The position numbers and the translations under genes are program-made. A stretch of DNA of 34,803 nucleotides from Chlamydiota bacterium (lineage in GTDB: Bacteria > Chlamydiota > Chlamydiia > Chlamydiales > Parachlamydiaceae). How positions within the stretch are numbered: the first letter of the stretch is position 1; every line of letters starts with the position of its first letter. The stretch lies in NCBI GenBank assembly GCA_013287465.1, contig JABDDS010000015.1:1-34803 (forward strand). The letters are read 5' to 3'. Under the pieces are notes generated by a model that saw nothing but the letters and a program-made list of their open reading frames with translations, was not told the DNA's origin and did not search any database. Positions 24,355 through 31,699 of the stretch are shown here, piece after piece.

Positions 24355-25167
24355 ATGAGCAAACTATTTCAGTCGATTGTTTTTATTGTCATCTGTGTTC
24401 AGACGTTTGTTTTTGGCGAAGACCCAAATGCGAATGTAGCCCCGTTTGTCGTGTTCACACCACCTAAAACAGGGACGCGTCTTTGTGGAAAGACGATGTC
24501 TTTAATTACGGGAAAAAATCCCGCTTACTACACGTTTGGAATTGGAAAGACAGATGTCGAATCGGCATTGATCGTAAGGGAAGAAACCAAAAACGGCAGA
24601 TTTGTTGTTTCTCATCAGTTTACCCCTGGAATATTCAACCTTCTCATTGGGCTTGGTTATAAGGTGATCTTTGTTGTTCGCGATCCTAGGGACCATTTAA
24701 TTTCAGTATTAAATTGGCTTCATGAAGGGGAGTGGGAGTATATTCCTGTCAATCAAATTGAAGATCCTGTTGATCAGTTAACTGATTTGATTACTGGAAA
24801 AATTAAGAGATTTCCCTACGTGGAATTGGGATTCTTAGCTTATGAATGGAACATCAAAGACCTCCCTCCTCAAAGTCTTTATGTCACACATTTTGAACAT
24901 CTTGTAGGATCGAAAGGAAATGGTTCTGATGAGGTTCAGCTTCAAGAGGTCTACAACTTAGCCAATTTTATTGATAAGTCTTTGACTGATAGTGAGGCTA
25001 AAAACATTGCAAGCAATATTTTTGGTGGAACAACGACATTTCGTAAAGGGCTTGTGGGCGTGTGGAAAACAGAGTTTACCCTTGAGCAGAAAAGACTCTT
25101 TAGAGATCGTTATAATGACCTCCTGATTCGCTTAAATTATGAGGTCGATGACAGCTGGTGCCCTTGA
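24355..25167 (+). CDS. Exported sulfotransferase
   Basis: 270 residues, sulfotransferase (PAPS-dependent) fold. A signal peptide (MSKLFQSIVFIVICVQTFVF, about 20 residues, then GEDP) precedes the 5'-phosphosulfate loop PKTGT (37-41), a candidate catalytic His87 in VVSHQFTPG, the 3'-phosphate motif VVRDPRDHLIS (107-117), and the C-terminal RKG (230-232) with VWKTEFT (236-242). This is the set of the cytosolic-type (SULT) family, though here exported. It transfers sulfate to a hydroxyl; the acceptor is unknown. GGAG lies before the ATG. It follows rseP by 9 bp. PAPS outside the bacterial cytosol would have to come from elsewhere, such as the host. Confidence 0.85.
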   Translation: MSKLFQSIVFIVICVQTFVFGEDPNANVAPFVVFTPPKTGTRLCGKTMSLITGKNPAYYTFGIGKTDVESALIVREETKNGRFVVSHQFTPGIFNLLIGLGYKVIFVVRDPRDHLISVLNWLHEGEWEYIPVNQIEDPVDQLTDLITGKIKRFPYVELGFLAYEWNIKDLPPQSLYVTHFEHLVGSKGNGSDEVQLQEVYNLANFIDKSLTDSEAKNIASNIFGGTTTFRKGLVGVWKTEFTLEQKRLFRDRYNDLLIRLNYEVDDSWCP

Positions 25168-25177
25168 CTTATCTTGT

Positions 25178-25208
25178 AGGGGCATTCCCGTTGTGCCTTC
25201 TTTGTTTT
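25178..25208 (+). terminator. Weak terminator after the sulfotransferase gene
   Basis: A small GGGGCA/TGCC hairpin is followed by TTCTTTGTTTT, a modest Rho-independent candidate. Confidence 0.3.
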
Positions 25209-25278
25209 AAAATGAGATACAGAGCGAGATAGTTCTTTTGGTATCTCTATCTGGAAATAACAAGAGATGGCCATTCAT

Positions 25279-25338
25279 TTCTCTGTGTTCTCTGTGTTTC
25301 TATCTTTTGAAACACAGAGGCACAGAGAACACAGAGAA
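25279..25338. repeat. Small palindrome before the GT32 gene
   Basis: TTCTCTGTGTTCTCTGTG and its complement form imperfect arms around TATCTTTT; the right arm carries a 6-base insertion (AGGCAC). The right arm ends about 20 bp before the GT32 start. Confidence 0.75.
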
Positions 25339-25356
25339 GATAGGACAAAGGATAAA

Positions 25357-26274
25357 ATGAAAAAAGAAAGATCCGTTCGTTTTTCGATGTTTTTATTTTG
25401 TCTTTTATTGTCTTTTCTTCATGCAGAAGTGATTAAGAAAGACTTCATCACATCCTTGACTCGCGACGGGATGGATGATTCTTTTTATCAGAAAAGGGTT
25501 AAGCAACGCTCAGCTCGCGAATCGTTTGTCATTTTCCAAAAACTATATGAAAACAATTTTATTGGTTGTAAAGTACCCCTGAAGGCCGTAGAAGAAACAG
25601 AGGAATTTCGTATCCCTCAGATCATTCATCAAATTTGGCTTGGATCGTCCGTTCCAGAGCGGTTTCATCAATGGATGCAGTCATGGGCAGCGTGGAATGG
25701 ATGGGAATATAAATTGTGGACCGATAAAGACATTGAAACGTTTCCTCTCTATAATAGAAAACTCTACGACCAATCGCAAAATTATGGAGAAAAAGCAGAT
25801 ATCCTACGTTATGAAATCCTTTTTCAAGAAGGAGGCTTATACGTCGATGTCGATTTTGAATGTTTACAACCTGAATATTTTGAATATCTTCATAGGACTC
25901 TTGATTGTTATGGAGGGATTGAACCCCTTCTTCATATCTATGGTAGTCAACCAAACGCAAAGAGTCCAATCATAGGCAACGCGTTGCTTGCAGCGAAACC
26001 TGGACACCCTCTCTTTAAAAAGCTTGTCGAAGGGCTAGAGCAAAATGTGCAACAGACTTCTGGTCTTTGTCCTATCCTATCGACAGGCCCTGCTTATTTA
26101 TCGAAGTGCGTGATGCAGTATCTTCCTTCTAATATGAGTGAGAAGATTGTTTTTTTTCCCGCCACTTATTTTTTTCCATCTTCTTACCATTGTAAACACT
26201 CATCAAAAGAAATCATTGTTTTTCCAGAATCCGCTGCAATTCATTATTGGGTAGGAAGCTGGATTATAGAATGA
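25357..26274 (+). CDS. Exported GT32-type glycosyltransferase
   Basis: 305 residues. A signal peptide (MKKERSVRFSMFLFCLLLSF, cleavage near 23) is followed at 85-170 by the GT32 (DXD sugar-transferase, Och1/capsular type) signature: IPQIIHQIWLGSSVPERFHQ, WNGWEYKLWTDKDIE, YGEKADILRYEIL, and GGLYVDVDFECLQP with the metal-binding DVD (164-166). Family members use UDP- or GDP-sugars (often mannose, glucose or galactose) and are found in eukaryotic Golgi and bacterial toxins. The donor here cannot be read from the sequence. The start at 25357 is chosen for AAAGGAT just upstream and the signal peptide; a longer frame runs into the palindrome. Confidence 0.85.
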   Translation: MKKERSVRFSMFLFCLLLSFLHAEVIKKDFITSLTRDGMDDSFYQKRVKQRSARESFVIFQKLYENNFIGCKVPLKAVEETEEFRIPQIIHQIWLGSSVPERFHQWMQSWAAWNGWEYKLWTDKDIETFPLYNRKLYDQSQNYGEKADILRYEILFQEGGLYVDVDFECLQPEYFEYLHRTLDCYGGIEPLLHIYGSQPNAKSPIIGNALLAAKPGHPLFKKLVEGLEQNVQQTSGLCPILSTGPAYLSKCVMQYLPSNMSEKIVFFPATYFFPSSYHCKHSSKEIIVFPESAAIHYWVGSWIIE

Positions 26275-26293
26275 GCCTACGATATATCTTACG

Positions 26294-26387
26294 CTACGCG
26301 AAGCGTTTGGAGTGCGAAAGTCCTCTTTCGCTTTGTTATTTAAGGTAAAGCGAAAGAGGACTTTCGCACTCCAAACGCTTCGCGTAG
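26294..26387. repeat. Perfect palindrome, family R1, short copy
   Basis: Perfect 41-bp arms around a 12-base loop GTTATTTAAGGT, essentially identical to the centre of the palindrome at 8098-8231 (one base differs). It lies between GT32 and the GT11 remnant. Confidence 0.97.
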
Positions 26388-26407
26388 TAACAGAAAAATG
26401 TTGTAAC

Positions 26408-26515
26408 GTGGTCTATTTTCAGTCGTGGAAACATTTTTATCATTACCGAGACCAATTACTTCTAGTATTTGCCCCTTCTGATCCTTTCTCATTGAGTTTG
26501 GAAAATACATGTTGA
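26408..26515 (+). pseudogene. Remnant of a second GT11 fucosyltransferase gene
   Basis: The reading frame gives YFQSWKHFYHYRDQLLLVFAPSD, which aligns without gaps with YLQSWKYFDHYRDRLLQVFAP in the intact GT11 protein (residues 143-163). Homology fades after about 30 residues, and a stop follows at 26515. No signal, no donor motif and no remaining flanks are visible. The R1 palindrome lies immediately upstream, so an insertion or recombination probably removed the rest. The intact gene starts about 1 kb downstream. Confidence 0.75.
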
Positions 26516-26577
26516 CACGTAATTTGTAAAATGCTCAAATGTGTTCTCGTTTTGGTATGTTACAGGGAAGGATCGAG

Positions 26578-27354
26578 ATGTTAAATTTTCAGGGTAAAGT
26601 GATTAACAGGTTTGTTTTGTGCTTTTTACTGTGTTCGTTTTGCTGTTGCGCGAGTGTCTCTGCAGCGAATATTGGTGTCTGTATAATGGCAACAGGAAAG
26701 TATATTGAATTTATTAAGCCGTTAATTGAGTCTTCTAGAAAGCATTTTTGTAAGAACCATCAAGTGACGTATTTTGTTTTTACCAATGGACAATTGGAAC
26801 CTGCTGACGATATTGTTACTATTTACCAAGATCGTCTTGGATGGCCTTATGACACGATGATGCGTTTCCAAATATATCTCGCAAATGAATCTTTGCTTTC
26901 AACTCAGGATTATATCTTTTCTTGCGATGCAGACACCCTTTTTGTTGGAGATGTTGGAGATGAATTTTTGGGACAGAGAGTTGCTGTGCAACACTCAGGC
27001 TTTGTTAATGCTTCAGGACAGTATAATGGAAAAGGGACATTTGATAGAAATCCCAATTCCAAAGCATATGTAAAACCCAATGAAGGTAGATATTATATTT
27101 CTGGGGCCCTTTACGGAGGGACTAAGGAAGAGTTTTTGAAAATAGCGACCACATGTTCGCATAATATTAACGAAGACCTCAGTCAAGGCATTATTGCATT
27201 GTGGCACGATGAAAGTCATTTAAATCGCTATTTTATTGATAACCCACTGACGGTGCTGCTATCTCCACTATATTGGTGTCCTGAAACTTGGGATATGCCG
27301 GGAAGAAAGATTTTAGCTTTAGATAAAAACCATAGCGAATTCCGTAAATCATAG
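26578..27354 (+). CDS. Exported GT6 glycosyltransferase (ABO / alpha-1,3-GalT family)
   Basis: 258 residues. After a Cys-rich signal peptide (about residues 1-29, ending ASVSAA) come clear GT6 features: YIEFIKPLIESSRKHF (42-57), DAD (117-119, the metal-binding DXD), AVQHSGFVN, YYISGALYGGTKEEFL (172-187), and WHDESHLNRYF (209-219), which holds the acceptor-binding and catalytic Asp/Glu of ABO enzymes. GT6 enzymes add Gal or GalNAc in alpha-1,3 linkage to a Gal. By eye the ABO donor-specificity positions 266-268 correspond to Ser-Gly-Ala; Ala at the last is the B-type (Gal) residue, a weak hint only. The start at 26578 has AAGGAT just upstream. Confidence 0.88.
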   Translation: MLNFQGKVINRFVLCFLLCSFCCCASVSAANIGVCIMATGKYIEFIKPLIESSRKHFCKNHQVTYFVFTNGQLEPADDIVTIYQDRLGWPYDTMMRFQIYLANESLLSTQDYIFSCDADTLFVGDVGDEFLGQRVAVQHSGFVNASGQYNGKGTFDRNPNSKAYVKPNEGRYYISGALYGGTKEEFLKIATTCSHNINEDLSQGIIALWHDESHLNRYFIDNPLTVLLSPLYWCPETWDMPGRKILALDKNHSEFRKS

Positions 27355-27370
27355 AAATAAATTGAGTAAA

Positions 27371-27580
27371 TTTTTCTGTCGCCGTATTCACGGCTCTTAT
27401 ATCGGTCTGATTTCTCCATGGGCTCACGCCCATGGCTACATGCTGTTGCCGCTTCGCGGCTCGTTACAAATATTTAGGTTTATGATTAGCCGCGAAGCGG
27501 CAACAGCATGTAGCCATGGGCGTGAGCCCATGGAAAAGATAAAATTAATACGTGAGCCGCGAATGCGGCGACAGAAAAAT
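27371..27580. repeat. Long palindrome, family R3, complete copy
   Basis: Outer arms TTTTTCTGTCGCCG and CGGCGACAGAAAAA, then CCATGGGC hairpin units in both arms, then inner arms with CTGTTGCCGCTTCGCGGCT paired around a small A/T loop. The right half resembles 427-508. It occupies the gap between GT6 and GT11 and runs into the GT11 frame. Confidence 0.9.
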
Positions 27581-28582
27581 TCGCATATATTTGATCTAAA
27601 ACATAATATTTGTTTGTTTTTTGTATTCTTTTTTACGATTTTTCAATGCCCATTTGTCGATGCTGCGCAAGTTAATGATAGTGACAGGTCTTTTGTGACG
27701 TGTCAACTAGAAGGACAACTAGGTAATCAGTTATTTGAGATTGCGACAACTTTAGCGTATGCGTGGGACTATGATGTAGAACCTTATTTCTCTAGCCTTA
27801 ATGAGCCTCGATATACAAAACCTTATAATAAGGAACATCTTTTTTTTCGATTGAATACTGAACAGCCCCCAAGGTTAATTCAAAATACGTATACTGAATC
27901 AAAGTGGTATAGTGCAGACAGAATTCCTTTTAAAAGGGATCTGTTGTTAAAAGGGTATTTGCAGTCATGGAAGTATTTTGATCATTATCGAGATCGATTA
28001 CTTCAGGTATTTGCTCCATTGGAATCAGATCGAGTCTATTTACAAAATAAATATGGAGATCTCATTGCTAACGAAAATACTGTTGCTGTGCATGTAAGAA
28101 CACAGAGTTTTTTAGTTCATCAAAAAGGGGTCCATCCTTTTATGGGGTTTGAGTATTATCGTAGAGCCTTTGAATTGTTTCCTAAGGAGACTTTATTTGT
28201 TATTTTTTCGGATCGGACAGAATGGTGTCAAATTCATTTTTCTGAATGGGAAAAAAACTTTATTTTTATTGATGGGAACGATCACATACAAGATCTTTTT
28301 TTGATGTCTTTAATGAAGCATCAAGTTATCGCCAACTCCACGCTCTCTTGGTGGGCTGCCTATATTAATGAGAATCCAAATAAAATTGTAGTGGCTCCAC
28401 GGCATTGGATGCGAGCTGATTACCCCGATTGTATACCTGATCACGCTCTATTTAATGATTTATATCTTCCTGGGTGGCAAATAGTAGAAAATGACATCAC
28501 AGCTCCCTATCCAGAAGATTTAATGCTTTATGGACCGTCTAAATCAATTGACAATTACAACCATCCTATCCCTTCTCGTTGA
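27530..28582 (+). CDS. Exported GT11 alpha-1,2-fucosyltransferase
   Basis: About 350 residues from ATG 27530. The first 19 residues are encoded by the R3 palindrome; then a hydrophobic signal segment (HNICLFFVFFFTIFQCPFVDA, about 25-45) leads into GT11 motifs: EGQLGNQLFEIATTLAYA (61-78), HVRTQSF (188-194; the usual form is HxRRGDY, so the Arg is kept but GD is lost), FSDRTEW (226-232), and VIANSTLSWWAAYI (266-279). The GDP-Fuc enzyme makes Fuc-alpha-1,2-Gal, the H-antigen step in animals. No good ribosome-binding site exists before either visible ATG (27530 or 27563), because the palindrome occupies the upstream region. The gene ends by overlapping the convergent CstB-like gene by 17 bp. Confidence 0.85.
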   Translation: MEKIKLIREPRMRRQKNSHIFDLKHNICLFFVFFFTIFQCPFVDAAQVNDSDRSFVTCQLEGQLGNQLFEIATTLAYAWDYDVEPYFSSLNEPRYTKPYNKEHLFFRLNTEQPPRLIQNTYTESKWYSADRIPFKRDLLLKGYLQSWKYFDHYRDRLLQVFAPLESDRVYLQNKYGDLIANENTVAVHVRTQSFLVHQKGVHPFMGFEYYRRAFELFPKETLFVIFSDRTEWCQIHFSEWEKNFIFIDGNDHIQDLFLMSLMKHQVIANSTLSWWAAYINENPNKIVVAPRHWMRADYPDCIPDHALFNDLYLPGWQIVENDITAPYPEDLMLYGPSKSIDNYNHPIPSR

Positions 28583-29894
28583 GTATCGCTTGCATCCCTC
28601 CACGTACTGAAACAGCATTTTCGAAGCCGGCTCGGGCTAGGATGGAAGTGACGATCGACGAACGGGAGCCGCTTCGACAGACAATTGCAAGCGGCTCTGT
28701 CTTGGCGAATGATTGCACAATGTCATATGCTCTTGTTAGCTCAATAAGATGTGCGCCTTCAAGATGCCCTGAATTCCATTCACTTGGAGTCCGTACATCG
28801 ATAATTGTATATTTTCCATGAGTATCTAAGAGCTCCTTGGCTGTAATTATAGGTAAGGGAACTAAATCTTCTTCTTTTTGTTGCGACAGCCATTCATTAC
28901 CATTGATAATTTTCTGAACCGAGTCAAGACCGATTAGCCGCAATGCCTGAGTGGCTTGTTCGGCCTCTTTGGAGTTGTTAGCAACTAATATTAAGCTTTG
29001 ATTTTCTGGAATAGCAATCCCTGCCCAGTTAACAAATGTAGGACCAAAGGGTACGTTGATAGAACCTTTAAGATGTGATTTAGCAAAGGCCTCAGCATTG
29101 CGTATATCGATGACAAGGGGCTCTGATGCTTCACTTTTTTTGAGTCCGGTGACATTTAGTTTTTTCATCCTCAAAAAGTAAGGAGGAGGTGCTGAGATGT
29201 TTTGAAGCAGTTCTTTCCATTTTTTGAATTCTTGAGGGATCATCCATTGGTTACACCTTTTTTCGTAGCCCAGTGTAGATGAATCGCGAGTGCCGATTGC
29301 CTTGCCACATAAAGACCCAGCTCCGTGAGCTGGATAAATTTCTGTGAATTCGGGAAGGGCTTGGATAACGACAAAAAGACTATGATAAAGTTGTTTAAAT
29401 AGAGATTCCTCCAACTCATTGCCAAGGAGATCAGGACGTCCTACACTGCCGACAAAAAGAAGGTCGCCGGTAAAAATGAGAGCAGGGATTGTGCGGCTTC
29501 TTTCTTCATCAAAGACGACCCAAACAATGTGTTCTGGGGTGTGTCCTGGTGTATGTAATGCCTCTAAACGGATGGTGCCGAGTTGTACGCTGTCGCGTTC
29601 TTTTACGATATGGTCTGCGTAGACAGGGATCCATTCTTTGCCCCCCATACCTGAACAATGGATGGTTGGTTTTTCGTTTAAGGCTTTTTTGAGCTCAGGT
29701 GCTCCTGAAATAAAATCGGCATGGACGTGCGTTTCAAGAATATCGGTAATCATGATATGTTGTTCTTTAGCGTAGTTAAGGTAAGTTTCAATTTCTCTTG
29801 TTGGGTCTATGACGGCTCCACGGTGTGATTTTTCATCATAAATTAAATAAGAATGGACTGCTAGTCCGGGAGTTTTAAAGCATTTTAAAAACAT
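28566..29894 (-). CDS. CstB-like persulfide dioxygenase-rhodanese
   Basis: 442 residues, matching the three-part plan and size of CstB: an N-terminal metallo-beta-lactamase domain (THVHADF at 55-61, HTPGHTPEH, GDLLFVGSVGRPDL, HGAGSLCG), a rhodanese domain without Cys (LILVANNSKEA) and a C-terminal rhodanese with active Cys (IVCRSGSRSS). CstB oxidises persulfides to thiosulfate. The HxHxDH motif is HxHxDF; ETHE1-type enzymes use a single iron with two His and one Asp, so the loss may be tolerated. AGGAG lies before the ATG. It points away from the GT genes' direction and is probably unrelated to glycans. No signal peptide. Confidence 0.85.
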   Translation of the reverse strand: MFLKCFKTPGLAVHSYLIYDEKSHRGAVIDPTREIETYLNYAKEQHIMITDILETHVHADFISGAPELKKALNEKPTIHCSGMGGKEWIPVYADHIVKERDSVQLGTIRLEALHTPGHTPEHIVWVVFDEERSRTIPALIFTGDLLFVGSVGRPDLLGNELEESLFKQLYHSLFVVIQALPEFTEIYPAHGAGSLCGKAIGTRDSSTLGYEKRCNQWMIPQEFKKWKELLQNISAPPPYFLRMKKLNVTGLKKSEASEPLVIDIRNAEAFAKSHLKGSINVPFGPTFVNWAGIAIPENQSLILVANNSKEAEQATQALRLIGLDSVQKIINGNEWLSQQKEEDLVPLPIITAKELLDTHGKYTIIDVRTPSEWNSGHLEGAHLIELTRAYDIVQSFAKTEPLAIVCRSGSRSSIVTSILARAGFENAVSVRGGMQAILNEKG

Positions 29895-29909
29895 AAGAGC
29901 TCCTTATTT

Positions 29910-30812
29910 TTAATCATATGCATATTTTTCTCTTGGGTATGGGTTGAAGTAATGAAAGCCACCGCAACCTGATTGATGAAATGACTTTACTTTGTTTAAA
30001 TCCAAATGACCAGTACCAATAAACCATTCGCAATCGCAACGATTTTTAAATAAGTAGGGTTTGGGTAGTTCAGGGATTGTTTGAACATAGTCTGCTCGTG
30101 CCCACCAAAAATTACCTGAGAAGTGTTGAGGATAATTAGGGACTGTGGGGAACCAATTGACTCCACAAATATCATAGGCGTCAAGCGCGTCTATGCATGT
30201 TTGCCAATGGTGGATGAGAAAATATTCTATGTGCAGTCTCCAATCCCTGATAAATGACTCTTTGGGTGTGTTGAAATGAGTTACACCTTTATTATGCAAG
30301 TATAAAATTTTTGCATCTCGATGGTTTCTCGCAACTTCTTTGGTTAATGCAATGCTTGGGAATTCACAGACTAAAAGGTCTTCAGACCCATGTATAATTT
30401 TTGTCTTTTCTGTATATGGAATATTTTCTAACAGGTTGTAGATGATTGGGGTATCATCACCGACAAAACAGACGACAAATTCAGTGCATGCTTCTAATAG
30501 TCCAGAAGAAGTTAGGGCCTTGAGCTGTTCTTCCATGACCTCTTGCCAGTTATTTAGAATGCCAACATGATAGACAATGTATATGGAACTCGATTTTAAA
30601 TCCGAAATTTGGAATGGATTATACTCTGGAGGAAAAACGGTTAAATGTCTTCTAACGATAGTGTTGGGCGTTTTTTTATCGATTGAATCTCGGATGGGGG
30701 GCTCGGATAAAAAAGTTGATTTTTGAATGTGTCTCGGTGTCCCATATCCAAAAGTTGGAAATAATCCGTAAACAATAGATAAAAAAAACAATAAAAATTT
30801 AATCGTACGCAT
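29910..30812 (-). CDS. Exported glycosyltransferase-like protein, tandem copy B
   Basis: 300 residues from ATG 30812, which lies inside the end of copy A (14-bp overlap, so translation is probably coupled). A signal peptide (MRTIKFLLFFLSIVYGLFPT) is followed by a domain with YIVYHVGILNNWQEVMEEQ, VVCFVGDD, ILYLHNKGV, RDWRLHIEYFLIHHW, YDICGVNW and HFSGNFWWARADYV. This pattern (HxKGV, a single W per strand, SGNFWWA) resembles glycosyltransferase-like proteins seen in algae and giant viruses; I could not assign a CAZy family, so function is inferred. Copy A is clearly homologous along its whole length. Confidence 0.7.
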   Translation of the reverse strand: MRTIKFLLFFLSIVYGLFPTFGYGTPRHIQKSTFLSEPPIRDSIDKKTPNTIVRRHLTVFPPEYNPFQISDLKSSSIYIVYHVGILNNWQEVMEEQLKALTSSGLLEACTEFVVCFVGDDTPIIYNLLENIPYTEKTKIIHGSEDLLVCEFPSIALTKEVARNHRDAKILYLHNKGVTHFNTPKESFIRDWRLHIEYFLIHHWQTCIDALDAYDICGVNWFPTVPNYPQHFSGNFWWARADYVQTIPELPKPYLFKNRCDCEWFIGTGHLDLNKVKSFHQSGCGGFHYFNPYPREKYAYD

Positions 30813-31614
30813 ATTTGTCTCTTGGATAAAGATTAATATGGTGATTCTCACGGGATTGATGAAATGTTTTTACCCTGTTTTGTGAAGAGTTTTTTCCGAT
30901 AAACCATTCACAATCTAAACGATTTTCAAATAGGTAGGGTTTTGGTAGTTCAGGGAGCGTTTTAATATAGTCTGCGCACGCCCACCAAAAATTTCCTGAA
31001 AAATGAGGGAAGCCTCGACGAAGCCAAGGATGCCCCCTCCCCCAGTTGACTCCGCAGATGTCATAATTGTTGAGTGTCTCTATACATGTTTTCCAATGGT
31101 GAATAAGGAAATATTCCATGTATAGCCTCCAATCCCTTATAGGACCTTCAGTTGGTTTGTTGAAATGCATAACCCCTTTAGAGTGAAAATAGAGGATTTT
31201 TGCATCTCCATGATGTTCTGCGATTTCTTTTACCAATGCAATGCTTGGAAATTCACAGACTGAAAGATCTTCAGATGCGTGCACAATTTGTATTTTATTG
31301 GTATATGGAGTGTTTTCTAATAGACTGTAGATGATAGGCGTATCATCTCCGACAAAACAGACAATAAGTTGAGCACTCGCTTCTAACAATCCTGAAGAGG
31401 TTAGCGCTTCTAGTTGCTCTTCCATAATTTCCTGCCAATTATTTAGAATTCCAACGTGATAGACAATATAAATGGGACTATTGTTGGAGGTTTTCGGTTT
31501 GTGGTCAGCATATCCAGAGCACGGTAAAAACCCGTAGATAATATGTATAAGCGATAATAAAAATTTGTAGAGTGTTAAATGTTTTATTTGTTTTCTAACT
31601 TCTATTTTTGACAT
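30799..31614 (-). CDS. Exported glycosyltransferase-like protein, tandem copy A
   Basis: 271 residues from ATG 31614 (AGAGGG four bases before; a longer frame to 31701 exists). After a signal-like segment (about residues 12-35, LYKFLLSLIHIIYGFLPCSG) it matches copy B: YIVYHVGILNNWQEIMEEQ, VCFVGDD, ILYFHSKGVMHF, IRDWRLYMEYFLIHHW, YDICGVNW, HFSGNFWWACADYI, ending in YPRDKYAYD. Copy A lacks copy B's extra 30-residue spacer after the signal peptide. A tandem duplication, both copies seem intact. The palindrome 31700-32277 lies upstream. No function is established. Confidence 0.7.
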   Translation of the reverse strand: MSKIEVRKQIKHLTLYKFLLSLIHIIYGFLPCSGYADHKPKTSNNSPIYIVYHVGILNNWQEIMEEQLEALTSSGLLEASAQLIVCFVGDDTPIIYSLLENTPYTNKIQIVHASEDLSVCEFPSIALVKEIAEHHGDAKILYFHSKGVMHFNKPTEGPIRDWRLYMEYFLIHHWKTCIETLNNYDICGVNWGRGHPWLRRGFPHFSGNFWWACADYIKTLPELPKPYLFENRLDCEWFIGKNSSQNRVKTFHQSRENHHINLYPRDKYAYD

Positions 31615-31699
31615 TCGCCCTCTGAATGAAGCTATTAAGGGAAAAGCGGGTAAGATCATTCTCTCTTTAATCATTTTTTCGGCATATTTTGTTGAGTCC

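Noticed and set aside
26312-26407. N-terminal part of the ORF leading into the GT11 remnant
   Set aside because: This part is R1 palindrome and has no GT11 similarity; only 26408-26515 does.
27362-27529. N-terminal 56 residues of the long GT11 frame
   Set aside because: Entirely palindrome-derived (CCATGGGC hairpins) and unlike any GT11 N-terminus.
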